From an uncultured Polaribacter sp. (GTDB taxonomy: Bacteria > Bacteroidota > Bacteroidia > Flavobacteriales > Flavobacteriaceae): a DNA stretch of 34,036 nt. The stretch lies in contig NZ_CANMHM010000020.1 in assembly GCF_947497695.1 (NCBI RefSeq), positions 1 through 34,036 on the forward strand, read 5' to 3'. The first letter of the stretch is position 1. Each line of letters opens with the position of its first letter. The position numbers were made by a program, and so were the translations under genes. Under the pieces are notes generated by a model. That model was not told the origin of the DNA and did no database searches. It saw nothing but the letters and a program-made list of their open reading frames with translations. Below are positions 1-9,240 of this stretch, piece after piece.

Positions 1-430
1 TCTATAACGTTCCTTCGACAAGCTCAGGATGACACACGTATTTTTAATTGGTTTTACAATATTATAATAACCTATTTCGAGTTTTATTTACAATGTCAGT
101 TCGAGTGAAATTTCTTTTTCAGAAATTTTGTGTTTTTATCTCTTCCAATGTAACTTAAGTAATGTCAGTCTGAGCTTGTCGAAGACTTTTTGACAATCTA
201 TAACGTTCCTTCGACAAGCTCAGTATGACACCCGTATTTTTAATTGGTTTTACAATATTATAATAACCTATTTTAAGTTTTATTTACAATGTCAGTTCGA
301 GTGATATTTCTTTTTCAGAAATTTTGTGTTTTTAACTCTTTCAATGTAATTTAAGTAATGTCAGTCTGAGCTTGTCGAAGACTTTTTGAGAATCTATAAC
401 GTTCCTTTAATAAACTCAGGATGACACATG
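1..430. repeat. 196-nt tandem repeat, two full copies plus a partial third
   Basis: Two direct copies start at 1 and 197 (same first bases TCTATAACGTTCC), with a third beginning at 393 that stays recognisable only to about 430. By eye the two full copies differ at roughly eight positions. Each unit holds a CCTTCGACAAGCTCAG arm, a TATTTTTAATTG tail 9 nt after that arm, a second motif TGTCAGTTCGAGTG, and near its end the inverse arm TCTGAGCTTGTCGAAG. The arms therefore pair across unit junctions (163-184 with about 207-229). Similar arm pairs recur at 12525 and 31843. The third copy enters the end of the neighbouring minus-strand gene. The array may continue upstream of the window. Confidence 0.93.
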
Positions 431-1537
431 TTTATTCTCCAAACCATATTCTCCAGATAAAGAACGCACAATTCTTTCATCAGATCTTAGCCTCATTAAT
501 AATAGAGCAGTATCCATCACAAAATTGTTGTTGGTATATTTATAAAGTTTTTCTTGAGCACTTTTAGAACGTTTATAATTTGCTGAAAATCTATTTTTCC
601 ATTCCGTTTCATATGCAACTAAACAGTTTATATCCTCTTTTTCTAATGATTTATCAATTGCTTTACTCGCCATTAAAGCAGCTTCAAAAATAAACTTATA
701 ACCCTCTCCAACAATTGGGTTTACTTGTGATACACTATCACCAACACAGACTAAATTATTGACGACAAATTTTTCTAAAACAGGTGTAATTGGTATGCTA
801 CCACCTTCAACGTTTTCATTGTCTTTTTTGACTAATTTTTTAATAAACGGAAATTCTAAAACATCATTTAAACGCCGTTTTAAATCTTTAATCACTTCAT
901 TATTATACGATCCAAAACCAATAATGGCTCTTTTGTTTTTTAGTGGAAAAATCCAACCATAACCTCCTTGATATTCTTTACCACTTAAAAGATACATTGT
1001 ATTAGGGTTACCTAAATAGGCTACATTATATTCTACACCAGTTGCCAAAGGAACTTTTTTGGCTCTTAAACCTATTTTTTTGCTGATAATGGCATTTGTA
1101 CCAGAAGCATCAACAATAATTTTAGCATAATATTCATTATTATCTTTATCAATAACACCTGTAAAATTGCCAGATGCATCTTTTAAAATATCTTTAATAT
1201 GGATATTTGTTTTTAAAGTTACATCATCAGTATTCATTGCATTGATAAGTTCTTCATGTACTTTTTTCTTATCTAAAACATATAAATTATCTGTTTTAAT
1301 AGCTCTCTTTACATTTTTTGATTTAAAAATTAGCGTATCAATTTCTTTAGAAATTACATCTTTGGTTAAATTGAAATCTTTGATGTTGATGAAACTCCCC
1401 AAAGTGTTAAAAGAAAACGCTAGTAAATTATCTTTTCTATCTAAAACAAGTGTTTTGCGTTTTAATTTCCCCAATTCTCTGGCCAACATTAAGCCAGCTG
1501 TTCCACCTCCAATAATAACAACATCAAAATTATGCAT
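416..1537 (-). CDS. FAD-dependent oxidoreductase, geranylgeranyl-reductase-like
   Basis: The 373-residue protein begins with a beta-strand followed by the dinucleotide-binding motif GGGTAG (about residues 10-15), the Rossmann signature that binds FAD. It has a VDASG motif near residue 141 and a second FAD-contacting segment, VCVGDSVSQVNPIVGEG, in the last third. This order is that of the FixC / geranylgeranyl reductase / lycopene cyclase-like flavoprotein superfamily (COG0644). Members reduce or cyclise isoprenoid chains or hydroxylate small molecules; the substrate cannot be read from the sequence. No membrane segment or signal peptide is evident, so it is probably cytoplasmic. It is divergent from the receptor gene at 1696. 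The last three codons and the TGA stop lie inside the third copy of the tandem repeat, so the native C-terminus has probably been replaced. The ATG at 1537 is the natural start. Confidence 0.8.
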   Translation of the reverse strand: MHNFDVVIIGGGTAGLMLARELGKLKRKTLVLDRKDNLLAFSFNTLGSFINIKDFNLTKDVISKEIDTLIFKSKNVKRAIKTDNLYVLDKKKVHEELINAMNTDDVTLKTNIHIKDILKDASGNFTGVIDKDNNEYYAKIIVDASGTNAIISKKIGLRAKKVPLATGVEYNVAYLGNPNTMYLLSGKEYQGGYGWIFPLKNKRAIIGFGSYNNEVIKDLKRRLNDVLEFPFIKKLVKKDNENVEGGSIPITPVLEKFVVNNLVCVGDSVSQVNPIVGEGYKFIFEAALMASKAIDKSLEKEDINCLVAYETEWKNRFSANYKRSKSAQEKLYKYTNNNFVMDTALLLMRLRSDERIVRSLSGEYGLENKHVSS

Positions 1538-1664
1538 AGACTATAAAATATTTTTGTTAAAGTAAATCAATTTCATTTGTCAGAAAAGAAATAATTGTAA
1601 AACAAAAATATTAAAACGAACTTTATTAATTATTAAATAACACAAATAATCAATTAATAAAAAC

Positions 1665-1672
1665 TAATTTTG
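1665..1672 (+). promoter_or_regulatory. candidate -7 promoter element (TAATTTTG)
   Basis: TAATTTTG matches the Bacteroidota -7 consensus TAnnTTTG and lies 23 nt before the ATG of the barrel receptor at 1696, which would give a short leader. No convincing TTG was found at the -33 position. Plausible but unproven. Confidence 0.4.
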
Positions 1673-1695
1673 ATCATTGATAATTAAAATAAAAA

Positions 1696-4119
1696 ATGGT
1701 TAAAAATTATATTACTAAAATAAGTCTTATATCGTTTGTTTTAGTTTTTCAAATGTTTACAAACATTAAAGCACAAACAAAAGTTACTGTTTCTGGAAAA
1801 ATAATAGATTTTACTACTAAAAGTCCTGTTCCTTTTGCAAGTGTTTTAGTTAAATTAGAAACAGATAGTACTTTTGTAAGCGGAACAGCCACTAATGAAG
1901 CTGGTTTTTTTAGCTTAGAAAATATCAAATCAGCAAACTATATTTTAGAAGTTTCTTACCTTGGGTATCAAACAAAAAAGCAACCTGTATTTGTTGGTAA
2001 ATTATCAAAATTTTTAAAATTACCAACCATAGAATTACAGGAAAACGCTACTTCTTTAGATGAAATAACAATTACTTCTAAAGCCAATTTAATTAGCGGA
2101 AATCTCGATAAAAAGACCTTTGCTTTAAGTAACAATCAAATTAGTTCTGGTGGATCTGTGTTGCAAGCTATGCAAAACTTACCAAGTGTAACTATTAATG
2201 ATGGCAAAATTCAGTTAAGAGGTAGTGATAAAGTAACCGTTTTAATCAACGGCAAACAAACAGCTTTAACAGGTTTTGGCAATCAATCTGGTTTAGATAA
2301 TATCCCTGCATCTGCAATTGATAAAATAGAAATTATCAACAATCCTTCTGCCAAATATGAAGCAAATGGAAATGCAGGAATCATCAATATTATTTACAAG
2401 AAAAACAACAATGAAGGTTTTAATGGTAAAGTTGGTTTTACTACTGGTTTGGGTTCTTTATGGGAAAGAAAAGATAATTTTCCAACCATAAGACCTCAAT
2501 ATTCAGTAACCCCAAAAGTAAACCCAAGTGTGTCTTTAAATTATTTAAAAAACAAGGTCAATATCTTTTTTCAAGGAGATTATTTATATACAGAAACGTT
2601 GACTAAAAACGAGTTTGTAGAACGAACCTATGATAATGGAGATTTTATAAATCAGCAATTAAAAAGAAATAGAGATACCCATTTTACAACCTTAAAATCT
2701 GGTGTTGATTGGAATTTTAACGACCAAAACTCTTTAACCATTTCAGGTTTATTTGGAAGCGAAAAAATTATTGATAGAGGAGATCAACCATTTTTTAATC
2801 AAGATTTTAGTGAACGTTTGCGTTTGTGGCAATTTTTAGAAGACGAGTTAAAAACAACGGTCATTGCTACAGCAGATTATCAACACAAGTTTCAAGATCC
2901 TGGGCATTCTTTAAATATTGGCTTCAATTATACATTTCATAGAGAAGATGAACAATATTTTTATGATAATTTTTTGCCTTCTTCTAAAGGAAAAGATGCC
3001 TTTAAATTATTGTCTGATGAGCAAGTATATGATTTTAATGTGGATTATAAAAAGCCTCTAAAATATGGTTTTTTTGAAACAGGACTAAAGTTTAGATTTA
3101 GAAATATACCTACCAATATGTTGTTTATTCCAGGAGTAAATTCGGTATTAGATGCAGATGCAGGAGGAGAAGCAACCTATAACGAATTGATCCCTGCCAT
3201 TTATGGAAATTATACCTACGAAACTGAAACATGGGAAGCAGAATTAGGTGTACGTTTAGAACATGTGCAGATTGATTATGATGTAAACCCAAATCATCCA
3301 ACTTACAAAAGTGATGGTTATAACTACACACAACCTTTCCCTAATGTTAGAATTGCTTATAAGTTCAATACTGAAAATAAAATATCGGTTTTTTATAATC
3401 GACGAGTAGACAGACCTAATGAAGTTGATATTCGTATTTTTCCTAAATATGATGATGCAGAAATTATAAAAGTAGGTAATCCAGAATTGCAAGCTCAATT
3501 TACCAATTCTATTGAGTTAGGTCATAAATATACTTGGGAAACAGGTAGTATTTACAGTGCATTGTATCATAAATTTTCTGATGGAACCATTACAAGAATT
3601 TCGAGTATTGTGCCAAATAGCAACCTTATTTATGCTATTTTTCAGAATGTGAATAAAAGTTTTAACTCTGGTGTTGAGGTGGTTTTTGAACAAGAAATTA
3701 CTGATTTTTATGATTTTAATACCACTGTAAACGTTTACAGAAACCAAATTGATGCGTTTACTGTAGAAAACCAATATCCTACACCACATATTTTTTCTGC
3801 GGATACACAACAAACCTACTCTGGTAACTTAAAACTGAACAATTCTTTTCATTTTAAAAACGATATTGAAGCACAAGTTTCTGCAGTGTATTTAGCACCA
3901 GATATTATACCACAAGGAAAAGTTGACGCCCGTTTTTCTTTAGATTTTGGAGTTAAAAAAACGATACAAAAAGGAAAAGGAGCACTCTTTATAAATGCCA
4001 CCGATATTTTAAATACTATGGTTTTAAAAAGAGAAATAGAAGGGAATGAGTTTAGTTATACTGCCAATGATTATTATGAAACTCAGGTTGTGAGGATTGG
4101 GTATAGTTATAAGTTTTAG
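1696..4119 (+). CDS. TonB-dependent-receptor-like outer membrane beta-barrel protein
   Basis: An 807-residue outer-membrane protein. Residues 1-26 form a signal peptide (basic start, hydrophobic core, cleavage near IKA-QT). Residues about 30-120 are a carboxypeptidase-regulatory-like beta-sandwich (VSGKIIDFTTKSPVPFASV). A plug-like region follows with QLRGSDKVTVLINGKQ and IDKIEIINNPSAKYEANG, then a long barrel ending in the aromatic residue typical of BamA substrates (GYSYKF). This matches the family with a C-terminal OMP_b-brl_3 domain, relatives of TonB-dependent receptors usually lacking a SusD partner. None is encoded nearby. The ligand is unknown. The gene stands alone, divergent from the FAD oxidoreductase. 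A paralogue of the same architecture lies at 27452-29965. Confidence 0.9.
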   Translation: MVKNYITKISLISFVLVFQMFTNIKAQTKVTVSGKIIDFTTKSPVPFASVLVKLETDSTFVSGTATNEAGFFSLENIKSANYILEVSYLGYQTKKQPVFVGKLSKFLKLPTIELQENATSLDEITITSKANLISGNLDKKTFALSNNQISSGGSVLQAMQNLPSVTINDGKIQLRGSDKVTVLINGKQTALTGFGNQSGLDNIPASAIDKIEIINNPSAKYEANGNAGIINIIYKKNNNEGFNGKVGFTTGLGSLWERKDNFPTIRPQYSVTPKVNPSVSLNYLKNKVNIFFQGDYLYTETLTKNEFVERTYDNGDFINQQLKRNRDTHFTTLKSGVDWNFNDQNSLTISGLFGSEKIIDRGDQPFFNQDFSERLRLWQFLEDELKTTVIATADYQHKFQDPGHSLNIGFNYTFHREDEQYFYDNFLPSSKGKDAFKLLSDEQVYDFNVDYKKPLKYGFFETGLKFRFRNIPTNMLFIPGVNSVLDADAGGEATYNELIPAIYGNYTYETETWEAELGVRLEHVQIDYDVNPNHPTYKSDGYNYTQPFPNVRIAYKFNTENKISVFYNRRVDRPNEVDIRIFPKYDDAEIIKVGNPELQAQFTNSIELGHKYTWETGSIYSALYHKFSDGTITRISSIVPNSNLIYAIFQNVNKSFNSGVEVVFEQEITDFYDFNTTVNVYRNQIDAFTVENQYPTPHIFSADTQQTYSGNLKLNNSFHFKNDIEAQVSAVYLAPDIIPQGKVDARFSLDFGVKKTIQKGKGALFINATDILNTMVLKREIEGNEFSYTANDYYETQVVRIGYSYKF

Positions 4120-4687
4120 AATTTTATTGTAAAACTCAAGGCTAAAACACTAATGCAATTAATGTGTGCATCTTTTAGTGACAAGAATTTTGAGTATTTA
4201 GGTTTAGAATTTCATGAAAGTGGCGATAAAATCAGTTAAGTCTTTAAAATAGAAATTAAAATAAAGCATTAGAACCTTTGTCTAATCAAATGAATTATTG
4301 TTTGTAATGTAAACAACATATCGAAAGTAAAAAGAGGGTAATAAAGCATTTTTTGCATGTTTTTCATTTTAATAATAGATGAAACTTCATTCTTAAAAGT
4401 GTTTGTTTTTGATGAAAAAATAACATCTAATTTTCATTTAAAACTGTTATAAATGTGTTTTAAAAATTTGAAGATTAGGTATTTTCCTTTTCTTTTTTTA
4501 AGGTAAAAAAAACTATCTTAGCTAAATAATTATATAATTTATAAAAAAGGACGTCATATCAATGTATACATCAGGTTTTTATTAAAAAATAAACTGGAAG
4601 AATCAATATAAAATACAATTTTTGAATAAACACACTTTTTTTAGATGCTTTTTTTGCATTTTTGTAGATTAAAGATAAAAGTTTTAT
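4120..4687. other. 568-nt AT-rich gap before the restriction-modification genes
   Basis: No convincing gene. After the receptor stop the same frame stays open for about 40 codons to a TAA at 4237-4239, including an ATG at 4153, but it resembles no recognised family. A weak hairpin (CACTA at 4148-4152 pairing with TAGTG at 4176-4180, TGCA inside each arm) could end receptor transcription. CATTTTTG at 4657-4664 is one base off the -7 consensus and is correctly placed to serve the methylase gene at 4688. Confidence 0.5.
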
Positions 4688-7675
4688 ATGAATTCAACAT
4701 CAACAGAATATATTAGTGGTCTATCTCAATTAGAGATGCTTGATACTGATGGTAATTCTGTTGGGTTAATTCACGTTTCTGAACTTAAAAAAAATGCTAT
4801 TACCTATTACCAACGTTTATCACTTGAAAAAGCGAAAAAAGTTGGTGCAGATGCAATATATTTTAGAAACTTTTCAGATTCAACAAGGTCTGCAAAACCA
4901 CAACTATATATTTTCGATTTCACATCAGAAACAAAACCTATTGTTGAAATTCATAAAAATGTTTGGAGTAGTACTGAAGTTCGATTATATCTTGTAATAA
5001 CAAAATCAGAAATTAAGTTTTTCAATTCCTCAAAACCTGTTAAACATAAAAAAGGTAAACTAAATGTCTCTCCTTTTGAAATATTAGAAATTACAGGAGG
5101 AGCAATAAAAAAATACAAAGAGTATTCTGCTAAAAAATTTGATAATGGGAGTTTTTGGGAGGAAACAAAAATTGATTTTGGTTATAGTGAAACAGCTTAC
5201 GAAAAATTAATATCAGAATTAAAAAATACACGTCATCAATTTTTAAAAAATATTGGTTTAGCCGATAAAATAATTGCAAGTAAATTACTTGTGTTAGGGA
5301 TATTAGTAAAATATTTAGAAGAAAGAGTTGATATAGATGAAAGTGGTAATGAAACTCGAGTTTTTAGTTCTGATTTTTTTAATCAAGAAAAATTTGGTTT
5401 TACAAATAGCTTTACTGAAACAATTAGAAAAGGAAATAATTATGCTTTAAATCTTTTTGAATATTTGAGTGGGCATTTTAATGGTAAAATATTTTATCTA
5501 TCAAATGAATATAAAGAAAAAATTAAGAAAATTGATTTATCTCCTTTAGCTGATTTCTTATCTGGTGTAAAAGATGGAAATCAATTTGTGTTTTGGAGGT
5601 TATATTCTTTCAACCATCTTCCTATAGAATTAATTAGTAGTATTTACGAAATGTTTTTAGAGGCTGACAATAATAAAGGTGTTGCATACACGCCATCTTA
5701 TTTAGTTAGTTTTATGGTTGATGAATGTATGCCTATTGATAAACCAAAAAAAAAATTTAAGGTTTTAGATCCTGCTTGTGGTTCTGGTATTTTTTTAGTT
5801 TCGGCATACAAACGTATTATTGATTGGTGGAGAGTTTTAAACTATGAAAAAACGGGTAAATGGATTACTCCAGCTAAAGAACATTTAGAAGAATTAAAGA
5901 AACTTCTAAAAGAGAGTGTATTTGGCGTAGATATAGAAAATGAAGCAGTAGATTTAGCTATTTTTAGTTTAAGCTTAACTTTATGTGACATTTTATCACC
6001 AAAGGTTATATGGGAAAATCTGCGTTTTGATGATTTAAGTAGCAATGTTGTTTCCTACAAAGCTCCATTAGGATTTTTTGGTTGGTATTTAGAGAATCAA
6101 AATAATAAATTTGACCTTATAATTGGCAATCCTCCATTTATTGAGTACACCGCAAAGAAAGATAAAGAAATTTTAGATTTTATCTCAAATTTAAAATTAC
6201 AAGAACCTATACCCAACAACCAAAGTGCTTTATTGTTTTCTACTTTAGGAACTAAACTCGTTAAAAAAGATAATGGACTACTTTCATTTATTTTACCATC
6301 TGGTCCTTTATTATACAACAATTCACAGAAGCCAATTAATTTTAGAAAATGGTTGTTTAAAGAATATAATATTCCTCAGATAATAGATTTTACTTACCTA
6401 AGCAATGTGTTATTTAAGAATAAAGGAAATGAAAAAAACGTGGCTGTATCTGCCTTTTTTATTGAAAATAAAGTACCTGATAATAACCCTATTTATCATA
6501 TAACTGTAAAAAAATTAAAATCAGCAAAAGAGCGTCAATATTTTGAAATAGACCATTACGATTTTCATAAAGTAAATACAAATGAAGTATTGGAGAATCC
6601 TTTTGTTTGGAAATCTAATTTATTAGGAGGAGGAAGATTAACACCTTTTATTAATCAATTAAGTAAATTTCAAACATTAAAAGAGTTTTTAGATAAAAGG
6701 AAAGAAGATAATTGGGTTTATGGGGATGGTTTTATTAAAGGTAAAAAAGATGAAGATTTAATTGAATCTGACTTTGAAAAGAAAAAAGGCGGATATTCTA
6801 AAGCTTCTTTTCTTACAGGTCTTCAGTATTTTCAACCTGAAAATTTTGATGAAAAAGGAATTAATAGAACTGAAAAAATAGAAGGTCAGTTTTTTCAATG
6901 GCCAAGAAAAAAGGAAATTTTTCAATCACCTCTTTTACTTATTAAAAAAAATATTGGAACTTATTCAATACCAACTTATTTGAGTGATAATCCACTTGGT
7001 TACAAAAATGAAGTGTTTGGTATACATTGCCCAGATGAAGATTTGAATGAATTAAAGAAAGTCCATTCAAGAATTAAAAATAATTCACTTTATCGTTTTC
7101 ACATAACTACCACAAGTTCAAGAAGTGGTGTTAGTAGGTCTACTAAAACAATTTTACAAAAAGACATTCTTAACCTTCCGTTTCCCGAAAAAAAGAAAGA
7201 TATTGAGTTAACAAAGTACAATGAAATACTTATTAATGATACTTTAAACTTCAGCTTAGATTTTTTAGGAAAAGATACAAATGTAAAAGTAATAGAAACT
7301 GCTTCTAAAGTAGAACTTCTTAATTTTAGTCTTGTTTTTTGTGAGGTCTTAAATTCACTATTTAAAACAGATACTAAAGCATATTATCAGGAAAATATTT
7401 ACCAAACAGCATCATTTATTTGTACAATTTATAAGTATGGTAATGGTAAACCTAATATAACTGATGAATTGATAAATGAAAAAATAGAAAATCATATTGC
7501 TGAATTGGTTTATAATAAATTAGGAACAAGCTATAGAATAAATAGAGTTGTAAAAATTTATGATGGTGATTACATTTATCTTTTAAAACCAAAAGAATTA
7601 AGATATTGGTTACAATCAGTTGCATTAAGAGATGCTGACGAAACAATAATTGATCTTTATAATGCTGGTTATTAA
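4688..7675 (+). CDS. N6-adenine DNA methyltransferase of Eco57I / type IIG-like class
   Basis: A 995-residue protein. Residues 1 to about 200 form an N-terminal region of the kind found in large Eco57I-like methylases (ADAIYFRNF, PQLYIFD, HKNVWSS near residues 55-100). The SAM-binding motif I is DPACGSG at 361-367, an acidic VDIEN segment lies near 415, and the catalytic motif IV is NPPF at 481-484, which assigns it to N6-adenine methylases. Residues about 620-995 are long enough for a target-recognition domain and contain the LPFP-type segment usual near its end. I see no clear PD-(D/E)XK site in the N-terminal part, so cleavage is probably done by the next gene, which starts 2 nt after this stop. 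The protein would modify host DNA at a specific sequence and protect it from the partner nuclease. Confidence 0.85.
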   Translation: MNSTSTEYISGLSQLEMLDTDGNSVGLIHVSELKKNAITYYQRLSLEKAKKVGADAIYFRNFSDSTRSAKPQLYIFDFTSETKPIVEIHKNVWSSTEVRLYLVITKSEIKFFNSSKPVKHKKGKLNVSPFEILEITGGAIKKYKEYSAKKFDNGSFWEETKIDFGYSETAYEKLISELKNTRHQFLKNIGLADKIIASKLLVLGILVKYLEERVDIDESGNETRVFSSDFFNQEKFGFTNSFTETIRKGNNYALNLFEYLSGHFNGKIFYLSNEYKEKIKKIDLSPLADFLSGVKDGNQFVFWRLYSFNHLPIELISSIYEMFLEADNNKGVAYTPSYLVSFMVDECMPIDKPKKKFKVLDPACGSGIFLVSAYKRIIDWWRVLNYEKTGKWITPAKEHLEELKKLLKESVFGVDIENEAVDLAIFSLSLTLCDILSPKVIWENLRFDDLSSNVVSYKAPLGFFGWYLENQNNKFDLIIGNPPFIEYTAKKDKEILDFISNLKLQEPIPNNQSALLFSTLGTKLVKKDNGLLSFILPSGPLLYNNSQKPINFRKWLFKEYNIPQIIDFTYLSNVLFKNKGNEKNVAVSAFFIENKVPDNNPIYHITVKKLKSAKERQYFEIDHYDFHKVNTNEVLENPFVWKSNLLGGGRLTPFINQLSKFQTLKEFLDKRKEDNWVYGDGFIKGKKDEDLIESDFEKKKGGYSKASFLTGLQYFQPENFDEKGINRTEKIEGQFFQWPRKKEIFQSPLLLIKKNIGTYSIPTYLSDNPLGYKNEVFGIHCPDEDLNELKKVHSRIKNNSLYRFHITTTSSRSGVSRSTKTILQKDILNLPFPEKKKDIELTKYNEILINDTLNFSLDFLGKDTNVKVIETASKVELLNFSLVFCEVLNSLFKTDTKAYYQENIYQTASFICTIYKYGNGKPNITDELINEKIENHIAELVYNKLGTSYRINRVVKIYDGDYIYLLKPKELRYWLQSVALRDADETIIDLYNAGY

Positions 7676-7677
7676 TT

Positions 7678-8364
7678 ATGTTAAAAGACAATTATAATCC
7701 CATATCTAACATTCCAAACCCTTCAATAGAAAAAGGTGTTATCACAAAAAAACTAATTGAGTTTATAGAAAAAACTTTACTTAAATTTCAAAATCAATTT
7801 AAAGGAAAAATAGATGCTTCGGAAGAAGAATTAAACCAAAATCTTGTAAATACATTTGCTTATTTTTCAAAAAATATACCTTTTATTTTTCAGCAAGAAG
7901 TTATACAGAAACAAAAAAAAGGGCAAAATAGAAAAGTTGATATTGGTGTTTTCCGTCACTATGCAGACTCATCTCCGTTTTTCACTCTTGAAGCAAAAAG
8001 ACTTACTACAACATTATCTAAATCTAGAGAAAAAGAATATGTTATAGGAAGTAACCCATTAAAACTTTCGGGTGGTATAGAAAGATTTAAACACAATGTA
8101 CATGGAGTAAACTTATCTAACAGTGCTATAGTGGGTTATTTGCAAAGAGAGAACTCTAATTATTGGTCTGATAAAATCAATGACTGGATTAATCAATTAA
8201 TTTCTGGAAAATTAAAATCTGTGTTAAAATGGAATAAAGATGAATTATTGAATAATTATTGTTATTTTAAAGATGATAGATTAAGTAAATTTTCATCAAA
8301 TCATATAAAAACTGATAAATCCTTTATTACTCTAAACCATTATTTTGTCGATTTGAGTATTTAA
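7678..8364 (+). CDS. putative restriction endonuclease, PD-(D/E)XK fold
   Basis: A 228-residue protein translationally coupled to the methylase (2-nt gap). Its central part has the arrangement of a PD-(D/E)XK active site: D88 in KVDIGVF, then E105 and K107 in FFTLEAKRL, on two successive predicted strands separated by a short loop. A helical N-terminal region of about 80 residues precedes it; the C-terminal third contains a GYLQRENSNYW segment that I do not recognise. Small proteins of this kind beside large methylases act as the cleaving subunit of restriction-modification systems. The active-site reading is seen directly; the restriction role is inferred from context. It could instead be a structure-specific or modification-dependent nuclease. 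Just after the stop, AAACTCT (8363-8369) can pair with AGAGTTT (8398-8404) followed by T residues, a weak terminator candidate. Confidence 0.72.
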   Translation: MLKDNYNPISNIPNPSIEKGVITKKLIEFIEKTLLKFQNQFKGKIDASEEELNQNLVNTFAYFSKNIPFIFQQEVIQKQKKGQNRKVDIGVFRHYADSSPFFTLEAKRLTTTLSKSREKEYVIGSNPLKLSGGIERFKHNVHGVNLSNSAIVGYLQRENSNYWSDKINDWINQLISGKLKSVLKWNKDELLNNYCYFKDDRLSKFSSNHIKTDKSFITLNHYFVDLSI

Positions 8365-8480
8365 ACTCTAAAAAGCATATTTTTTCTATTTAAACTAAGA
8401 GTTTTTAGTTACTCAATAAAACCAACAAACAAGTCAAACCCCTAATTAAAACGACATCCATTTTAAAATTAATAAATAAG

Positions 8481-8544
8481 CGTCATTACGAATGAGGAAC
8501 GAATGAAGTAATCTGTTTTTTATCAAAAGATTGCCACAGTTTGC
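8481..8544. repeat. decayed REP-like element (CGTCATT...GAGGAACGAA)
   Basis: CGTCATTACGAATGAGGAACGAATGAAGTAATCT, broken by a T-rich loop and followed by AGATTGC, resembles the widespread bacterial repeat with the core CGTCATTGCGAGGAACGAAGC and inverted AGATTGC arm. Here the left arm carries a small insertion and the right arm is mostly lost. It lies between the convergent nuclease and HigA-type genes. Confidence 0.5.
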
Positions 8545-8567
8545 AAAAAAAAGAGATTTACAAAATA

Positions 8568-8927
8568 TTAAACCCCTAAAACAATAGAAGGTTCAATACT
8601 TAATTTCTGACTTATTTTTCTTGCTACTTTTAAAGTTGGTTCACTTTTTCCGTTTAAATACTCACTAACTCTAGAGGTGCTAACCCCTAAAAGTTCAGAT
8701 AATAATTTTTGGTTTAAGCCAAGTTCTAACATTCGTAATTTTACAACCTCTGTTAATGATGGTTTTGTAATTGGGTAATTTTGTTCTTCATAATCAGCTA
8801 CCAAATCAGATAAGATGTTAAGTTCTATATAGCCTTTAGCATCTTTATTTTCTATATTGTTGGTGTCTTGTAAAAGCTCTTCTATACGTTCTGTAATTGC
8901 TTTGTATTGTTGTGCTGTTTGTATCAT
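8568..8927 (-). CDS. higA: HigA-type antitoxin, XRE-family helix-turn-helix
   Basis: A 119-residue protein. Residues about 62-115 form a lambda-repressor-type helix-turn-helix: LRMLELGLNQKLLSELLG, then VSTSRVSEYLNGKSEPTLKVARKI. The helical N-terminal half (residues 1-55) matches the HigA family of larger antitoxins (COG5499), which bind and neutralise a HigB ribonuclease and repress their shared promoter. It starts 3 nt after the stop of the toxin gene upstream, the toxin-first order characteristic of HigBA. The frame is intact. The pair is convergent with the restriction-modification genes. Confidence 0.85.
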   Translation of the reverse strand: MIQTAQQYKAITERIEELLQDTNNIENKDAKGYIELNILSDLVADYEEQNYPITKPSLTEVVKLRMLELGLNQKLLSELLGVSTSRVSEYLNGKSEPTLKVARKISQKLSIEPSIVLGV

Positions 8928-8930
8928 TAC

Positions 8931-9227
8931 TTAACTATTTTTAATATCTTTAATTTTGTTATATGCTGCATGTGTTCCAATAAATCGGATATACATTTTT
9001 TGTGCATTAAATGAAATAATTGCAACAAGTCTGTAATTGTTTCCTTTAATGTTAAATACATATCTATTATTGCCAACATAATCTACACTATTAAAGGTTT
9101 TTTTTATATCGCTTAGGTTTTTCCAAGTTTTAGAGCTTGTTGTATGATACCATACATTTAAAGCAGTTTCTGAGTCTGCATGTTTTTTTACAAATTCTTG
9201 TATTCGTTTATAGGTAACAATACGCAT
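8931..9227 (-). CDS. higB: HigB-type toxin, mRNA interferase of type II TA system
   Basis: A 98-residue protein of the HigB_toxin (PF09907) type: N-terminal RIVTYKRIQEFVKKHADSE, central W-containing VWYHTTSSKTWKNL, a NRYVFNIKGNNYRLVAII strand pair, and the C-terminal MYIRFIGTHAAYNKI that is nearly diagnostic of this family. Members are ribosome-dependent or free endoribonucleases of the RelE superfold. The gene is first in a two-gene operon with the antitoxin 3 nt downstream. A well-formed promoter lies just upstream on the minus strand (9241-9278). The reading frame is intact, so the toxin is probably functional. Confidence 0.86.
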   Translation of the reverse strand: MRIVTYKRIQEFVKKHADSETALNVWYHTTSSKTWKNLSDIKKTFNSVDYVGNNRYVFNIKGNNYRLVAIISFNAQKMYIRFIGTHAAYNKIKDIKNS

Positions 9228-9240
9228 TATTTAATTTTAT

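Noticed and set aside
1..430. Possible CRISPR array because of regular repeats
   Set aside because: The repeat unit is 196 nt with only two full copies, no short repeat-spacer pattern, and no cas genes nearby.
4120..4239. Open frame continuing about 40 codons after the receptor stop
   Set aside because: The receptor already ends in a proper barrel C-terminal aromatic residue, and the extra sequence matches no family I recognise; an open stretch this short is expected by chance.
4688..8364. BREX (PglX) or DISARM methylase
   Set aside because: The expected partners (PglZ, BrxC, helicases or DrmA/B) are absent; only a small nuclease follows.
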